Part shown: piece after piece, positions 10,618-21,307 of the stretch | Layout: the number at the start of each line of letters is the position of its first letter | Position numbering within the stretch: the stretch's first letter is position 1 | Assembly: GCA_040357565.1 (NCBI GenBank) | Contig: JBDODJ010000119.1 | Strand: one strand, 5' to 3' | Origin: Cercozoa sp. M6MM | Lineage: Eukaryota > Endomyxa: Ascetosporea | DNA: 34,724 nt | Notes under the pieces: model-generated | What the model saw: the letters and a program-made list of their open reading frames with translations, nothing else | The model's database searches: none | What the model was told of the DNA's origin: nothing | Program-made: the position numbers and the translations under genes

Positions 10618-11224
10618 TGTTGTCCAAATCCAGGCCGCTCGCTGATGAGAAATATTCAGCACACACAGCTTGTCGATGGGTCACTATGTGCACTGGGTCT
10701 GCCTTTTGCGTCTGCAGGCTGTAGATGACACTAGATGCGCTCTGAGGCGCTCTTCGCTTTTCCTGTGGACCGGCTCAGTATTGAGCCGCAGCGCGCAGCT
10801 CTTTTCGCACTCTGCTTGCCCAAAACGGGGAAGAGTCTTTCGATCAGAAAATTCGCACCGATCACGGATCACTGCGTTTGTCGCCAGCGCGCCTGTAGTG
10901 CCAAATACTTGTATTAACTCGTGTATTATTGCGAACGAAAGCGGTACGTTCGTTCCCGGTGGTATCAGTACTTAGCACCTGCACATACTTTTTTACAATG
11001 TACTGTCGCTTGTAGTTCAGGAAATGTTGTCGCCCAGGTCGTCGGCCAACAAGGTACCATCGAGGTCCTGAACCCGGTGAAGGGACGAGCAGGAAGAGTG
11101 GCTGGAACTAAAACTAGACGATGGGTCGTTGCCAATAGCTGTCGATGATCTTCAATTTATGAAGACTTCGTTCCTGCACACTGGACGCAATAAGGCACTA
11201 AACTGGGTCAATTTTCGCTTCTAA
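10618..11224. other. Divergent intergenic region, Rab32 / MTFMT
   Basis: About 600 bp between two divergent start codons. On the minus strand the frame just before the Rab ATG stays open for some tens of codons, so a Rab N-terminal exon may lie here. A Ser-rich acidic frame also occurs at about 11035-11150 (minus). Otherwise it is probably a shared promoter region; no specific site was recognised. Confidence 0.4.
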
Positions 11225-12803
11225 ATGCGTGTGAGGTGCACTTGGAGGTCGCTCAACTCGAGGTGGTTTGCTGCGCAAACGCCGCTCCGGGTGCTCTTTT
11301 GCGGCACCGACAGTGCGTTGTTGCTGCTTGTGGCTGTTGGGGTTGTGTTCACAGACACTCCTTGGTTGTTCAGAGTTTAGCGAGCCGCATCTGCGTGCGC
11401 TCGTGCAGGCGCAACGCGACGGCAAGGTCGTGCGCTCGGTCGAGGTGCTGTGCCAGCAGCCGGCCAGCAAGAAGCACGAGCAGTCGGTTTGGCGACTTGC
11501 CAAAGAGTGTGCTTACGCTAGACACGATTGTGCTGCTTGGTGGTGTCACTGAATCATTGTAATTTGCGATGCGTTTTTTTTTTTCGGTTCAAAAGAGAAA
11601 AGCTGCCATTGCATGGCCTATCGCCAAAAACGCCGTTCCAGTTGCCGCACCAAGCGTTTCCCGACTTTGATATCGCCGTTGTCGCCAGTTTTGGGCACAA
11701 ACTCGGGTATATCCACAGAAAAGCTGATTTCGCCTGGTTTGTTAGTTTGATTAGTTTTGTTCATTGCTTGCAGCGACGAATTCATTCAGCAGTTTTCGCT
11801 CGGTGTGATTAACGCACATGGCAGCTTACTCCCGTCGCTGCGAGGTCCTTGATCTGTTGCTTAAGTTGAACGGACTGCCATTTGCGTTGCTTTTTTGTAT
11901 TTTCCTTGTTAATGAATGAAGCAGGTGCCGCACCAGTGCAACGCGCGATTCTCGCCGGAGCGAAGAGAACAGGCGTTACCTATATGGACATTCTGCCCAG
12001 TTCCGGTATCGACACTGGAGATGTGCTGAAACTCGTGCCAGTTGTACAGTTTTCTTTCTGTGATTCTTGCAACAGATTCTCTGCAACAGTTTGCAGTTTC
12101 ACCTTCAGTTCTGGCAGCGGATTGATTGATTTTCGTTGATACAGGAGATCCAGCCGACCGAGAAATCGTCGAATCTACGCGATCGCATGGCTCGATGCAG
12201 TGCCGATGCTCTCATCGATGTGCTCAGCGACATTGAGAACCTGCGAAACAAGGCGCTGCAGCAGAGTGACGTGGGTCCAAACGAAGTTGAGTTTGCGGAG
12301 CAGCTGTCACTGCCGAAACACGCCCGGCGAATCGTGCGAAGCGACGGCTTTCTCGACTTTGCCAATGTGCGTGCTTTCTCTAGCTGTTTGTTGCTTGAGA
12401 GTTTCTTGATGGACTTGGTGATGGTGCACAGGAGACAGCGGCGCAGTGCTTCAATCGCTTCCGAGCCGTGTGCGAGTGGACGCCAGTGGCCTGCTCGCTA
12501 CACGGCAAGAAAGTCGTCGTCCACGACATGTCTCTGTGGAGCAACACGGCACTCGACCAAGCCGAAGTGGACAGCGACTTTGCTGGCGAGAGTTTTGCTC
12601 CACTGGATGATGCGCCTGCTGGTACGTGCCGACTGCACCGCAAGCGACGCGCCCTCGTGGTCAAGTGCGCCGACGGCAAGTGCGTTGCGCTGACACAACT
12701 CGTTCTGCCGAGTCGGCAGCCACAACGCGCCGCTGCTTTCTGGGGCGGCGAAATCAAAGGTCCCGGCGTCTCTCCCGTCTTTTCACGTCTTACCGAGGAG
12801 TAG
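11225..12803 (+). CDS. MTFMT: Methionyl-tRNA formyltransferase, mitochondrial
   Basis: Transfers formyl from 10-formyl-tetrahydrofolate to Met-tRNA for mitochondrial translation initiation. Exon 1 starts at ATG 11225: a basic, Trp/Ser-rich leader ([18 protein letters not shown]), then [10 protein letters not shown], the first strand of the formyltransferase fold. Later exons read [56 protein letters not shown] and [19 protein letters not shown]. The Asn and His of INAH and the Asp of IDTGD correspond to the catalytic triad. The folate-loop motif is SLLPSLRG rather than the bacterial SLLPRWRG. The exon [20 protein letters not shown] and the C-terminal tRNA-binding region ([11 protein letters not shown] ... 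[10 protein letters not shown]) follow, with TAG at 12801-12803. Seven exons; introns about 45-100 nt. The basic leader fits mitochondrial import. Confidence 0.93.
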
Positions 12804-12830
12804 TCGAGTGTGTTACAAACTGACTCAGAT

Positions 12831-12915
12831 TATGCAGTCTCCGCGGGGATGAACCCAGACAGACCACGCCACTTGGTCTACCATCATTGAAGCAAAAAGA
12901 AAAGTTAAGAGTTTG
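12831..12915 (+). repeat. Dispersed 3'-flank element, copy 1 (after MTFMT)
   Basis: An ~80-nt element starting about 28 nt after the MTFMT stop. It matches the copy at 32545-32626, with shared blocks GGGATGAAyCCAGrCAGACCA, a central GTCT-containing segment, and TTAAGAGTTTG at the 3' end. AGACCA (12861-12866) can pair with TGGTCT (12874-12879). Confidence 0.7.
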
Positions 12916-13332
12916 TGGCTCTGCGGTACTACTGCCTATAGAGCTGTGACTGGACCTGTCTGAAAGCCTATCCTGTAGATTGAGCCTGCCAGCCGGCAAA
13001 GGGAAAACCTCATCTGCTTGGCATCTGCTGTTCAGTTGCTCCACAAGTAAGCATTGGTTGCTGGGAGGGGTTTTTTAATCTTCTCACGATTTTCCCTGTG
13101 ACGGAAGATTCAGTCTACAACTCCGTCTAGTTAGGGTAATTCTTCACCTCGCTTCCACAATCTGAATCATTGATGCCCTCGCTTCCGTCTAATTGACGTG
13201 ACGACTTACTTCGTTTACTTAGTTTTTCACTGACAACCGTCAGTAACAAGTGCGCACTAGCTAGCGTAGGTAAGTCAGCGGACAGAGAAAGCGTATAGTA
13301 ATGAATAAAGCAGGCGGGCGATTCGCGTCTGG
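12916..13332. other. Convergent intergenic region, MTFMT / PRMT1
   Basis: No gene recognised. It should hold the two 3' UTRs. AATAAA on the plus strand occurs near 13303, close to the PRMT1 stop, but on the strand opposite PRMT1. Confidence 0.45.
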
Positions 13333-14778
<1,446 letters not shown>

Positions 14779-16170
14779 ACTCTGAACCGAATGCGCGACT
14801 GTGGTGAGTAAATAAAGCACTCTGCGGGACTGTAGACCCAGAACGATGCGGAGCGCTGGTGACAATTTTATGATCGGGAAACCTTCGCTGAAACTGAAGG
14901 AAAACGCGCGTTTAGTAGAGGTTTACGGAACTGCAACGTGCCGAAACACTATATTTTGTTCGATTATGACCAAAGATTTAAGAAATAGCGATTCCAGGTG
15001 TATTTCAAATAGCGCAGCCTTAACAAATGTGATGGACGCTGCGCTCCTGGGGGGTGCGGCGAGTGTACCACACGGCGTATAGCGACGAGTAACCAGACGC
15101 TGGTAACCAGCGTGCGATCGTGCGATACGGACCAGGTAAAAGATCTTGGATGTGCTGTTGATTTGGTGAGCTGTGGCGTCTTGGGGGCCAGGAGATCCGA
15201 TCTTTTGTGCGCGTTGTCCTCGATTGGCTTGAGCAGCGTCTCTTGTCGACCGATCGCGGCCGATTGCTGTATTTTGTTTTTGTGGGACGTTTTTTGCCAT
15301 TGTGTTTGGCTTTTTTGGTCATTTCGGTCGCGCGATCGGGCGTGGTTGTGTTCGACGTTAGTATTTGTGGCATCAGATACAAGTTGGAGTAGCTGTTTTT
15401 CTGTGATGGTGCGAGAGTTTCTTTCGCATTCGGGCGTTTTTTGTATAATTTATCAATCGCGACTGTCATTCTCGCGCGCTGTGTCGTTGGTTCCCGATTG
15501 ACTGATTTCGCACGCTGCACAGGATTCCCTTTCGGAGAGTGGAATAAGTGCCGTGATCTGTGCGTGATCCGAGTGCTTTTCGAGTGGTACTGCTGCCTGA
15601 CTCACTTGGGTGTCTCTGCCCCCGAGCAGGGAGGTGTTTGAGGAGAAGCTTGTTTTCTGAGAGTGCACGTGTTGACACGTGTACTCTGAGTGAGCGCCGG
15701 GACACTGTCTGTGTTTGTGTGCCACTTGGGAGGACGCAGGTTATCGTGCCTTGATTGACACAGACTGCCAGTGGAGCGGCCAGCTCGATCGTCGTTGTCG
15801 CAATCGAAAGTCACCCCACTGCGAATCGTTGCCGCAGGTGTGTTTGGCTCAGAAAACAGAGAAACTTTGAGCCTCGGGTCTTGATTCTCCATTCTCCATT
15901 CTCCATTCTCCATTCTCCATTCTTCGCTCTCGATTCATTCTTCATTCTCCATTCGGTTGTGGTGTGTGACGCGATCGGCGCCGTTGCGCAGCTTTAGCGT
16001 TTATTTTTGGCTTTTGCTGGATGCGCGATTTCGGATTTTCATGTTTAAAGTGGTTTCAAACGCGCCTGAAGTGATTTTTCGACATTCCAGCGAATCTAAT
16101 TGTTTTATTTCCAAATAAAGGCGGAAGAAAAAAAAGCTGTGTGTTCGGTTTGGACAGCGTTGTTTTGCCG
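14779..16170. other. Divergent intergenic region, PRMT1 / GATA gene
   Basis: About 1.4 kb between two divergent start codons, and so the likely promoter and 5' UTR region of both. It contains few stops on either strand (open frames near 15020-15520), but I see no conserved motif in them and do not call a gene. A CTCCATT tandem repeat lies at about 15883-15953. Confidence 0.45.
15883..15953 (+). repeat. 7-bp tandem repeat (TCTCCAT)n upstream of GATA gene
   Basis: Five perfect ATTCTCC units followed by degenerate copies (CGATTCATTCTTCATTCTCC), about 220 bp upstream of the GATA start codon. Confidence 0.9.
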
Positions 16171-17243
16171 ATGTCGAGCAGCAACGATGAAAGCGCAGCC
16201 TTGCGGAGGCGAGTACCGGCGGGAGTGTCGGTGCCCGTAGGAGTGTCATCATCGCCGTCAGCATCAACGTCGGTATCGCTGTCGGTATCGAGGAGGAGCC
16301 GCAGCGCAGACGTCGACGGTGACACACTGAGCGATCGCACGCCGTCGCCGAGTCCGACGTTGGACCGCAGCGAGCACTCGACGGAAGCGAGTGACAAAGC
16401 GAGTGACAAAGCCCAGGAGTCGCTGAGCGAGAAAAGCCAGCAGACGCAAAAGGCGCAACCAACATCTACAAGGACGAAAGGCAAAACGAAGCGACCGCCA
16501 ACGATGGCGCCCCGACCGGTGGTGACAGCTGCACGACTTGGCGAGCAGACGCACGTGCGCGTGCACGGCATAGCACCGGTGACGGTAGAGCTTCCTTTTT
16601 CCCAATCAGTTTCGATCAATCAATTCAAAATTGACTGAATGTGCATAGGGCCTCTCGGGCAACTACCCGCTGAGCGACGAGTTCAAACGACTGGGCAGGA
16701 TCCTGTCCTCGATGCGGCACGTCAACACGGCGCGTATGGCCGCTCGCGACGAAACCAATGGTACGAGATGTTAATTTTATTTCCTTCACTCGAGGGCAGC
16801 GTTTCTCGTGTGTGATCCGGGAAAACGCTGCCCTGGGGGTGTGCGATGTGCCTGGATGCGCGCAACGAGTTCCCAGCTAGCAAACTAGCACTGCTAGGAA
16901 GCATAGTGCTGGAGAGATAGAGAGACAGAGAGTCATCCCACTCGTGAGTGTGCATGTTTGTGCTGTCGCCGCCGTTGCTGTTGGGTCCCAGCGAGGAGGT
17001 TGCCAGCGATTCCTCGGTGTCGCTGTCGTCGTGGCAGCAGCTGCACTCGCCCGTGTCACTGGGCGAGTCGACTGCACCGTCGCTTTGGACTGCCACGCAC
17101 GATGGTAGTGCTGCCTGTATCTGTCTGTTTGTGTCTGTTCTGTCTGTTCATCTCCCCGACCTGTTCGTCCTACCCTATCTGTATCTATATATATATATAT
17201 ATATATATTTGTCTATCTATCTCTATCTGTCTATCTATCCATC

Positions 17244-17290
<47 letters not shown>

Positions 17291-17300
17291 NNNNNNNNNN

Positions 17301-17347
<47 letters not shown>

Positions 17348-17348
17348 G

Positions 17349-17405
<57 letters not shown>

Positions 17406-20188
17406 ACTATCCTTCTACCCATGTGTCTATCTATATGCCCTCGTTCCTTTCAAAGCGATATGTGTGCTTGTGTCTAAGCAGAGGAGGCACTCTTCCTGGA
17501 GCGCTCAGACGGCGCGGCACAGTCGCTGGTGCTGGATGCTTCGGTGCTGCCGTCCGGCGAGAGCGCTCTGCTCGGACTGCCTGTACAGGCAGAGGCACAC
17601 GAGACACAGGCACAGGCACAGGCACTCGAGGGCAGCGTGCGACCGCACACGGCGCCGGTGCTGTCGGTGCCTGCTGTCGGTACTCGTGCACACTCGTTGC
17701 GTCCACACACTGCCTCCACTGGTAGCTTCATTAATATACTCTGGTTGAGTACTATATACTCTGGTCGAGTACTATATACTCTGGTCGAGTACTGCTCGGG
17801 AAGGCTACTTGTGAAGGCTAAACTTGTGTGTGTGCAGGAGGTGTCTGGGACTGGACTCGACACTCGCGCATCCAGGCATTGCGGCGACACGCCGTGCCGG
17901 GCTTGATATCTCTCATGTGTGCAGACACTCTCTCGTTGCCGCGTGCTGCTGTGGTACCCGCCTACCTCTCCCCCTTACCCCATACCCTGCAACCCCCATA
18001 CCCCATAACCCCCATACCCATTAACCCATTAACCCCCTACCCTGCATCCCCCATACCCTGTAACCCCCATACCCTGCAATCCCCATACCCTGTAACCGGG
18101 ATACCCTGCAGACGGAGGAAGCGCACGGACTGGCTGACAGCGACGCCGTCGACGAGGAGAACAAGGAGGACAGTGGCGACGAGAGTATGCGTATGGCCTC
18201 TCACCTGTAGACCCGTTACCCAATATGTGTACCCCTTCCCCTCCCCTGTGCACAGAGGAGATCAACGTGGTGGGCGAGAGCGGCGGCGTGGCGCGGAGTG
18301 AGCACCGGTGCCACTTTTGCGGCGTGACGCAGACGCCGCTGTGGCGCAAGGGCATGGACGGACAGCGGCTCTGCAACGCGTGCTCCATGTACGAGAAGCG
18401 ACACGGGTCGCTCAAGGGCCGCGACCCGCACTGGTACAAGAAACCGCAGGCGCGCCGGCGACTCGGCGGCCTCGGCAAGACGGCTGCCGCCAAGCGCGCC
18501 CGCGACGACACTGCCCTCTCGTCTGGGTATGCTTTATGTTGTTTATATGTATTTATCTATATCTATATGTATACTATCTGTATATCTGTATATCTATATA
18601 TATATATATTATATATATATGTATATCTGTATATCTATATATCTGTATATCTATATATATATATATATATATATATCAGTCTATCTATATTTGTATCTAT
18701 ATATCTGTATATCTATATATATATATATATGTATATCTATATTTGTATATATATATATATATATATGTATATCTGTATATGTGTATATCTGTATATCTAT
18801 ATATCTGTATATCTATATCTGTATATCTATATATGTATATATATATATATGTATATTTCCATACAAATATTTATCTATTTATTTGTTTGCTATCTATTCA
18901 TTTTGTTTGTTTATTTGTTCATTAATTAGTCAATTTATTGATTGATTTGTGAGTTTATATCTGTGTTAATGGGTATGCGTGCACAGGTCGACACAAGCGG
19001 CAGTGCCGGCGACGACGAGCGGTGCCACCCCGAGCAGCAGCGCGACAGGCGGCAGCACGGGCAGCGGCCGCAGTGGCGGCACAGCAGCGCGCGGCAGTGC
19101 CGAGGTACCGGCGCGACGGCCGGTGCGAGCGACACGTGCGCGACGCCGCGTCTGGCACGTGGACGAAGAGGAGGAAGCGCTGCCACCGGCGGTGCGACGA
19201 CCGCCGGCCGTGCAGGTCGTCCGCGTGGCCGGCACGCCGTCGACGTCACCGCTGCGCGCCGTATGTTTCTCAATATCAATGTATATTTGTATCGGATATA
19301 GGTGTGTTATACACATGTACGTATAATGTGTATATATATACATATATATATATATATGTATGTATATAGATATATGTGTGTGTGTGTGTGTAGATGCAGA
19401 GGAAACCGCGGCCGCCGCCGCCACCGCCGATGCTGATGGGCGTCAAGAAGCGCAAGGTCATGCCGCAGGTAGCGCACTCTAACACCTCTACCCTTCGCCG
19501 TGTATGTGTGTGTGTGCAGATGACAGTGCCGCAGTTGGCGGTGCTGCAGCAGCAGCAGCAGCAGTTCATTCGACAGTTGGATCAGGTAGGGCACGCTCAG
19601 TGTGTAGTATGTATACCCATGCACCCCTTGTGTTGTTGCTGTGGACAGAGACAGCAGCAGCTACAGCAGCTGCAACTCCTGGCGCGAATGCACGCCAGTG
19701 CGGCAGCTCAGCAGCAGCAGGTGGCACCGGCGCCTGTGCCTGCCCCTGCACGTGTGCCTGCACGTGTGCCCGCACGTGTGCCTGCACGTGTGCCCGCACG
19801 TGTGCCTGCACATGTACCACCGCCGCCGCCAAGTCGCGCGTCGACGCAGCTGCCGTCGATGCCGGTGCCGGTGCGGAGACACGTGTTGCCGGTGGTGCCC
19901 TCGGCCTCGGCCTCTTCTGCCTCGTCTGCCTCGTCTATCTCGGCCTCAGCGACACCGGCCTCAGCGACACCGGCGTCTTCCTCGTCGCCGGTCTCGTCGT
20001 CCACCACGCGGACCGAGGCTCCGTTTCCCTTTCTCTCTCTCTCTCTCTCTCAAGACACACTGTCAGTTCATGTGTGTAAATGCCTCTGCCTGCAGACGAG
20101 TCGATACAGCGCCTTCGTCCCGACCAACAAAACGGCTTCGTCCATCAACGTTGCGAGCGGCCACTCTGGCGGTCACGCTGCCGTCTAG
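16171..20188 (+). CDS. GATA-type zinc-finger protein
   Basis: A probable DNA-binding transcription factor. About twelve exons: a Ser-rich start (ATG 16171, [14 protein letters not shown]), the conserved-looking exon [20 protein letters not shown] (16649-16760), acidic exons around 17480-17721 and 18112-18184, and the finger exon at 18256-18526. The finger reads [20 protein letters not shown] then [14 protein letters not shown], a canonical CX2CX17CX2C with the PLWR motif, followed by a basic tail ([12 protein letters not shown]). After a TA-rich intron come a Thr/Ser/Gly exon, a Pro-rich exon with the basic run VKKRKV (possible nuclear signal), a Gln-rich stretch ([13 protein letters not shown]) and a PARV repeat. 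The end is [11 protein letters not shown] at 20186-20188. The PLWR finger is typical of fungal and protist GATA factors; targets are unknown. Most introns are microsatellite-filled, and the last join is uncertain. Confidence 0.85.
17181..17405 (+). repeat. (TATC)n microsatellite with assembly gap, GATA intron
   Basis: A TA run then a long TATC array, interrupted by ten N at 17291-17300. The fixed-length N run marks an assembly gap, so the true array length is unknown. Confidence 0.95.
17741..17793 (+). repeat. ~20-bp direct repeat x3 in GATA intron
   Basis: Three near-identical copies of GAGTACTATATACTCTGGTC in tandem inside a ~116-nt intron. Confidence 0.88.
17954..18111 (+). repeat. C-rich intron of TACCC/TAACCCCCA units
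   Basis: The intron from GTACCCGCC to ATACCCTGCAG is made almost wholly of CCCCATACCCTGTAAC-type units on the sense strand. Several units end in CCCTGCA, one base short of the real acceptor sequence. Confidence 0.9.
18535..18870 (+). repeat. TA/TATC/TGTATATC microsatellite intron
   Basis: Over 300 nt of TATATC and TGTATATC repeats fill the ~460-nt intron directly after the GATA finger exon. Confidence 0.93.
19325..19393 (+). repeat. (TA)n/(TG)n tract in GATA intron
   Basis: A TA run followed by TGTGTGTG directly before the TAG acceptor at 19391-19393. Confidence 0.88.
19739..19814 (+). repeat. 12-bp coding minisatellite (PARV)n in GATA gene
   Basis: Five to six copies of CCTGCACGTGTG / CCCGCACGTGTG encode Pro-Ala-Arg-Val repeats in the C-terminal half of the GATA protein. 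The unit is four codons, so length change keeps the frame. Confidence 0.9.
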
Positions 20189-21307
20189 CCGGCGCCCCTT
20201 TCTCTCTCGAGTCGAGTTCGCCGCGCTGACGTCTTGGTTTGCTGCCGCGTTCTGCATATCGTACACAACAACGAAACGGACGCTCAGTGCATGCGAGTCG
20301 CCTCCAGCGTGGGTACACAGGAGTGTCGAATTCGTTTCACCGGTCAACGCACCTCGTGAGCCCGTTGATATCAATTTGACGTCATAGTTGTAATTATTTT
20401 GACTCAAATTAATGTCGATTCTCGATGGACTGAATCTGCTACTCTATCGTGTCAATTCTCGGTCAATCCATGGTCAATTGGCCGGGTATGGCGGGGGTTT
20501 TTCGAGGCAAAACCGAACCACCTAAACATCTATCTCCTTAACCCTTACCCTTAAAACCCGTCTTCCCCTCTTTACCTCCTTTGCTCCTACCCCCTTACCC
20601 CCCCCCCCCCCCTATCCTCTATTCTGATTTTGCCTCAAAAAACCCCGCCATGTCCCAATTGGCCGATAATGACACATTGATGTTAAATTAATGTCGGTTT
20701 GATGTCAGAATAACTGAAAAATGACTTAATGACAGCACGAACCGCTGATGCGAAGTATAGCCGCAGACGTTGTCGTGGAATCCCTCGTCGTTAGTGCGGC
20801 GACTCGCTCTGCAACGCCATGAACGAACGTACACAAGCAGAGAACATCGAATAGAAACAAGTGCCTCGGAGGCATCGTGGTACCACAGCGCCTGCAGCAA
20901 ATCCCTAATCCAAAACAGTTCAATCACAATCTGTGTCATAGTTACGTCAAGTGGTATCAACAACGAACTCAGGGGCACAGGATTTGTACTTGATCGTATC
21001 GGTATACCGCACGACCGACCGTGCGCAGTCAATTTCAGAGCCGATCGGCGTACGCGCCTGGTGGAACTAGTCCCTACAGTTTTAAAGAAATTGCAGACAC
21101 GGGGGCCCTGCAAGCTGGATGGCTTTGCTCACTCGGTCAGTGGTCGAGGTCAAGCGAAATAATTAAAACCATCCGCGTGGATCGGTTTGTCAAAGCCGAG
21201 TCACTGTGGTCGAATTGTTTGCAAAAGTGCCCTGTACCTTCTTCGACAGCACAAAGACTACTCTGGTTCGCATTAAACGATACTCGACAGAAGGTTAGAG
21301 TGTTGCA
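20189..21307. other. Unresolved region between GATA and kinase genes
   Basis: Contains a C run (about 20587-20600), a pair of similar segments (CCGGGTATGGCGGGGTTTTT near 20482 and the opposite-strand AAAAAACCCCGCCATG near 20637) that form an inverted repeat, and a stop-poor stretch (about 20690-21300) with open frames of 130-141 codons on both strands. I recognise no family in those frames and call no gene. The part nearest 21307 is probably the kinase promoter. Confidence 0.4.
20474..20662. repeat. Inverted repeat flanking C-rich tract
   Basis: The segment CAATTGGCCGGGTATGGCGG near 20474 with TTTTTCGAGGCAAAAC recurs inverted near 20628-20662 (GATTTTGCCTCAAAAAACCCC, then GCCATGTCCCAATTGGCC). 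The arms are about 35 nt and roughly 190 nt separates their outer ends. The space between is C-rich (CCTTACCC and a C run). It could be a small non-autonomous DNA transposon (MITE-like) or a simple palindrome. Confidence 0.65.

Noticed and set aside
15020-15520. 166-codon minus and 129-codon plus open frames upstream of the GATA gene
   Set aside because: No conserved motif, unusual composition, and located in a divergent promoter/5' UTR region.
18529-18945. Long Tyr/Ile/Val-rich open frames (YIYIY-type), also at 52-291, 17000-17420 and 28812-29137
   Set aside because: They are translations of TA, TATC and TG microsatellites inside introns, with no protein-like composition.
20940-21300. Weak resemblance to MutL-type mismatch repair proteins (VTVVELFAKVP-like stretch)
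   Set aside because: The essential GFRGEAL and DNGxGI motifs are absent and the pieces lie in different frames with stops between them.
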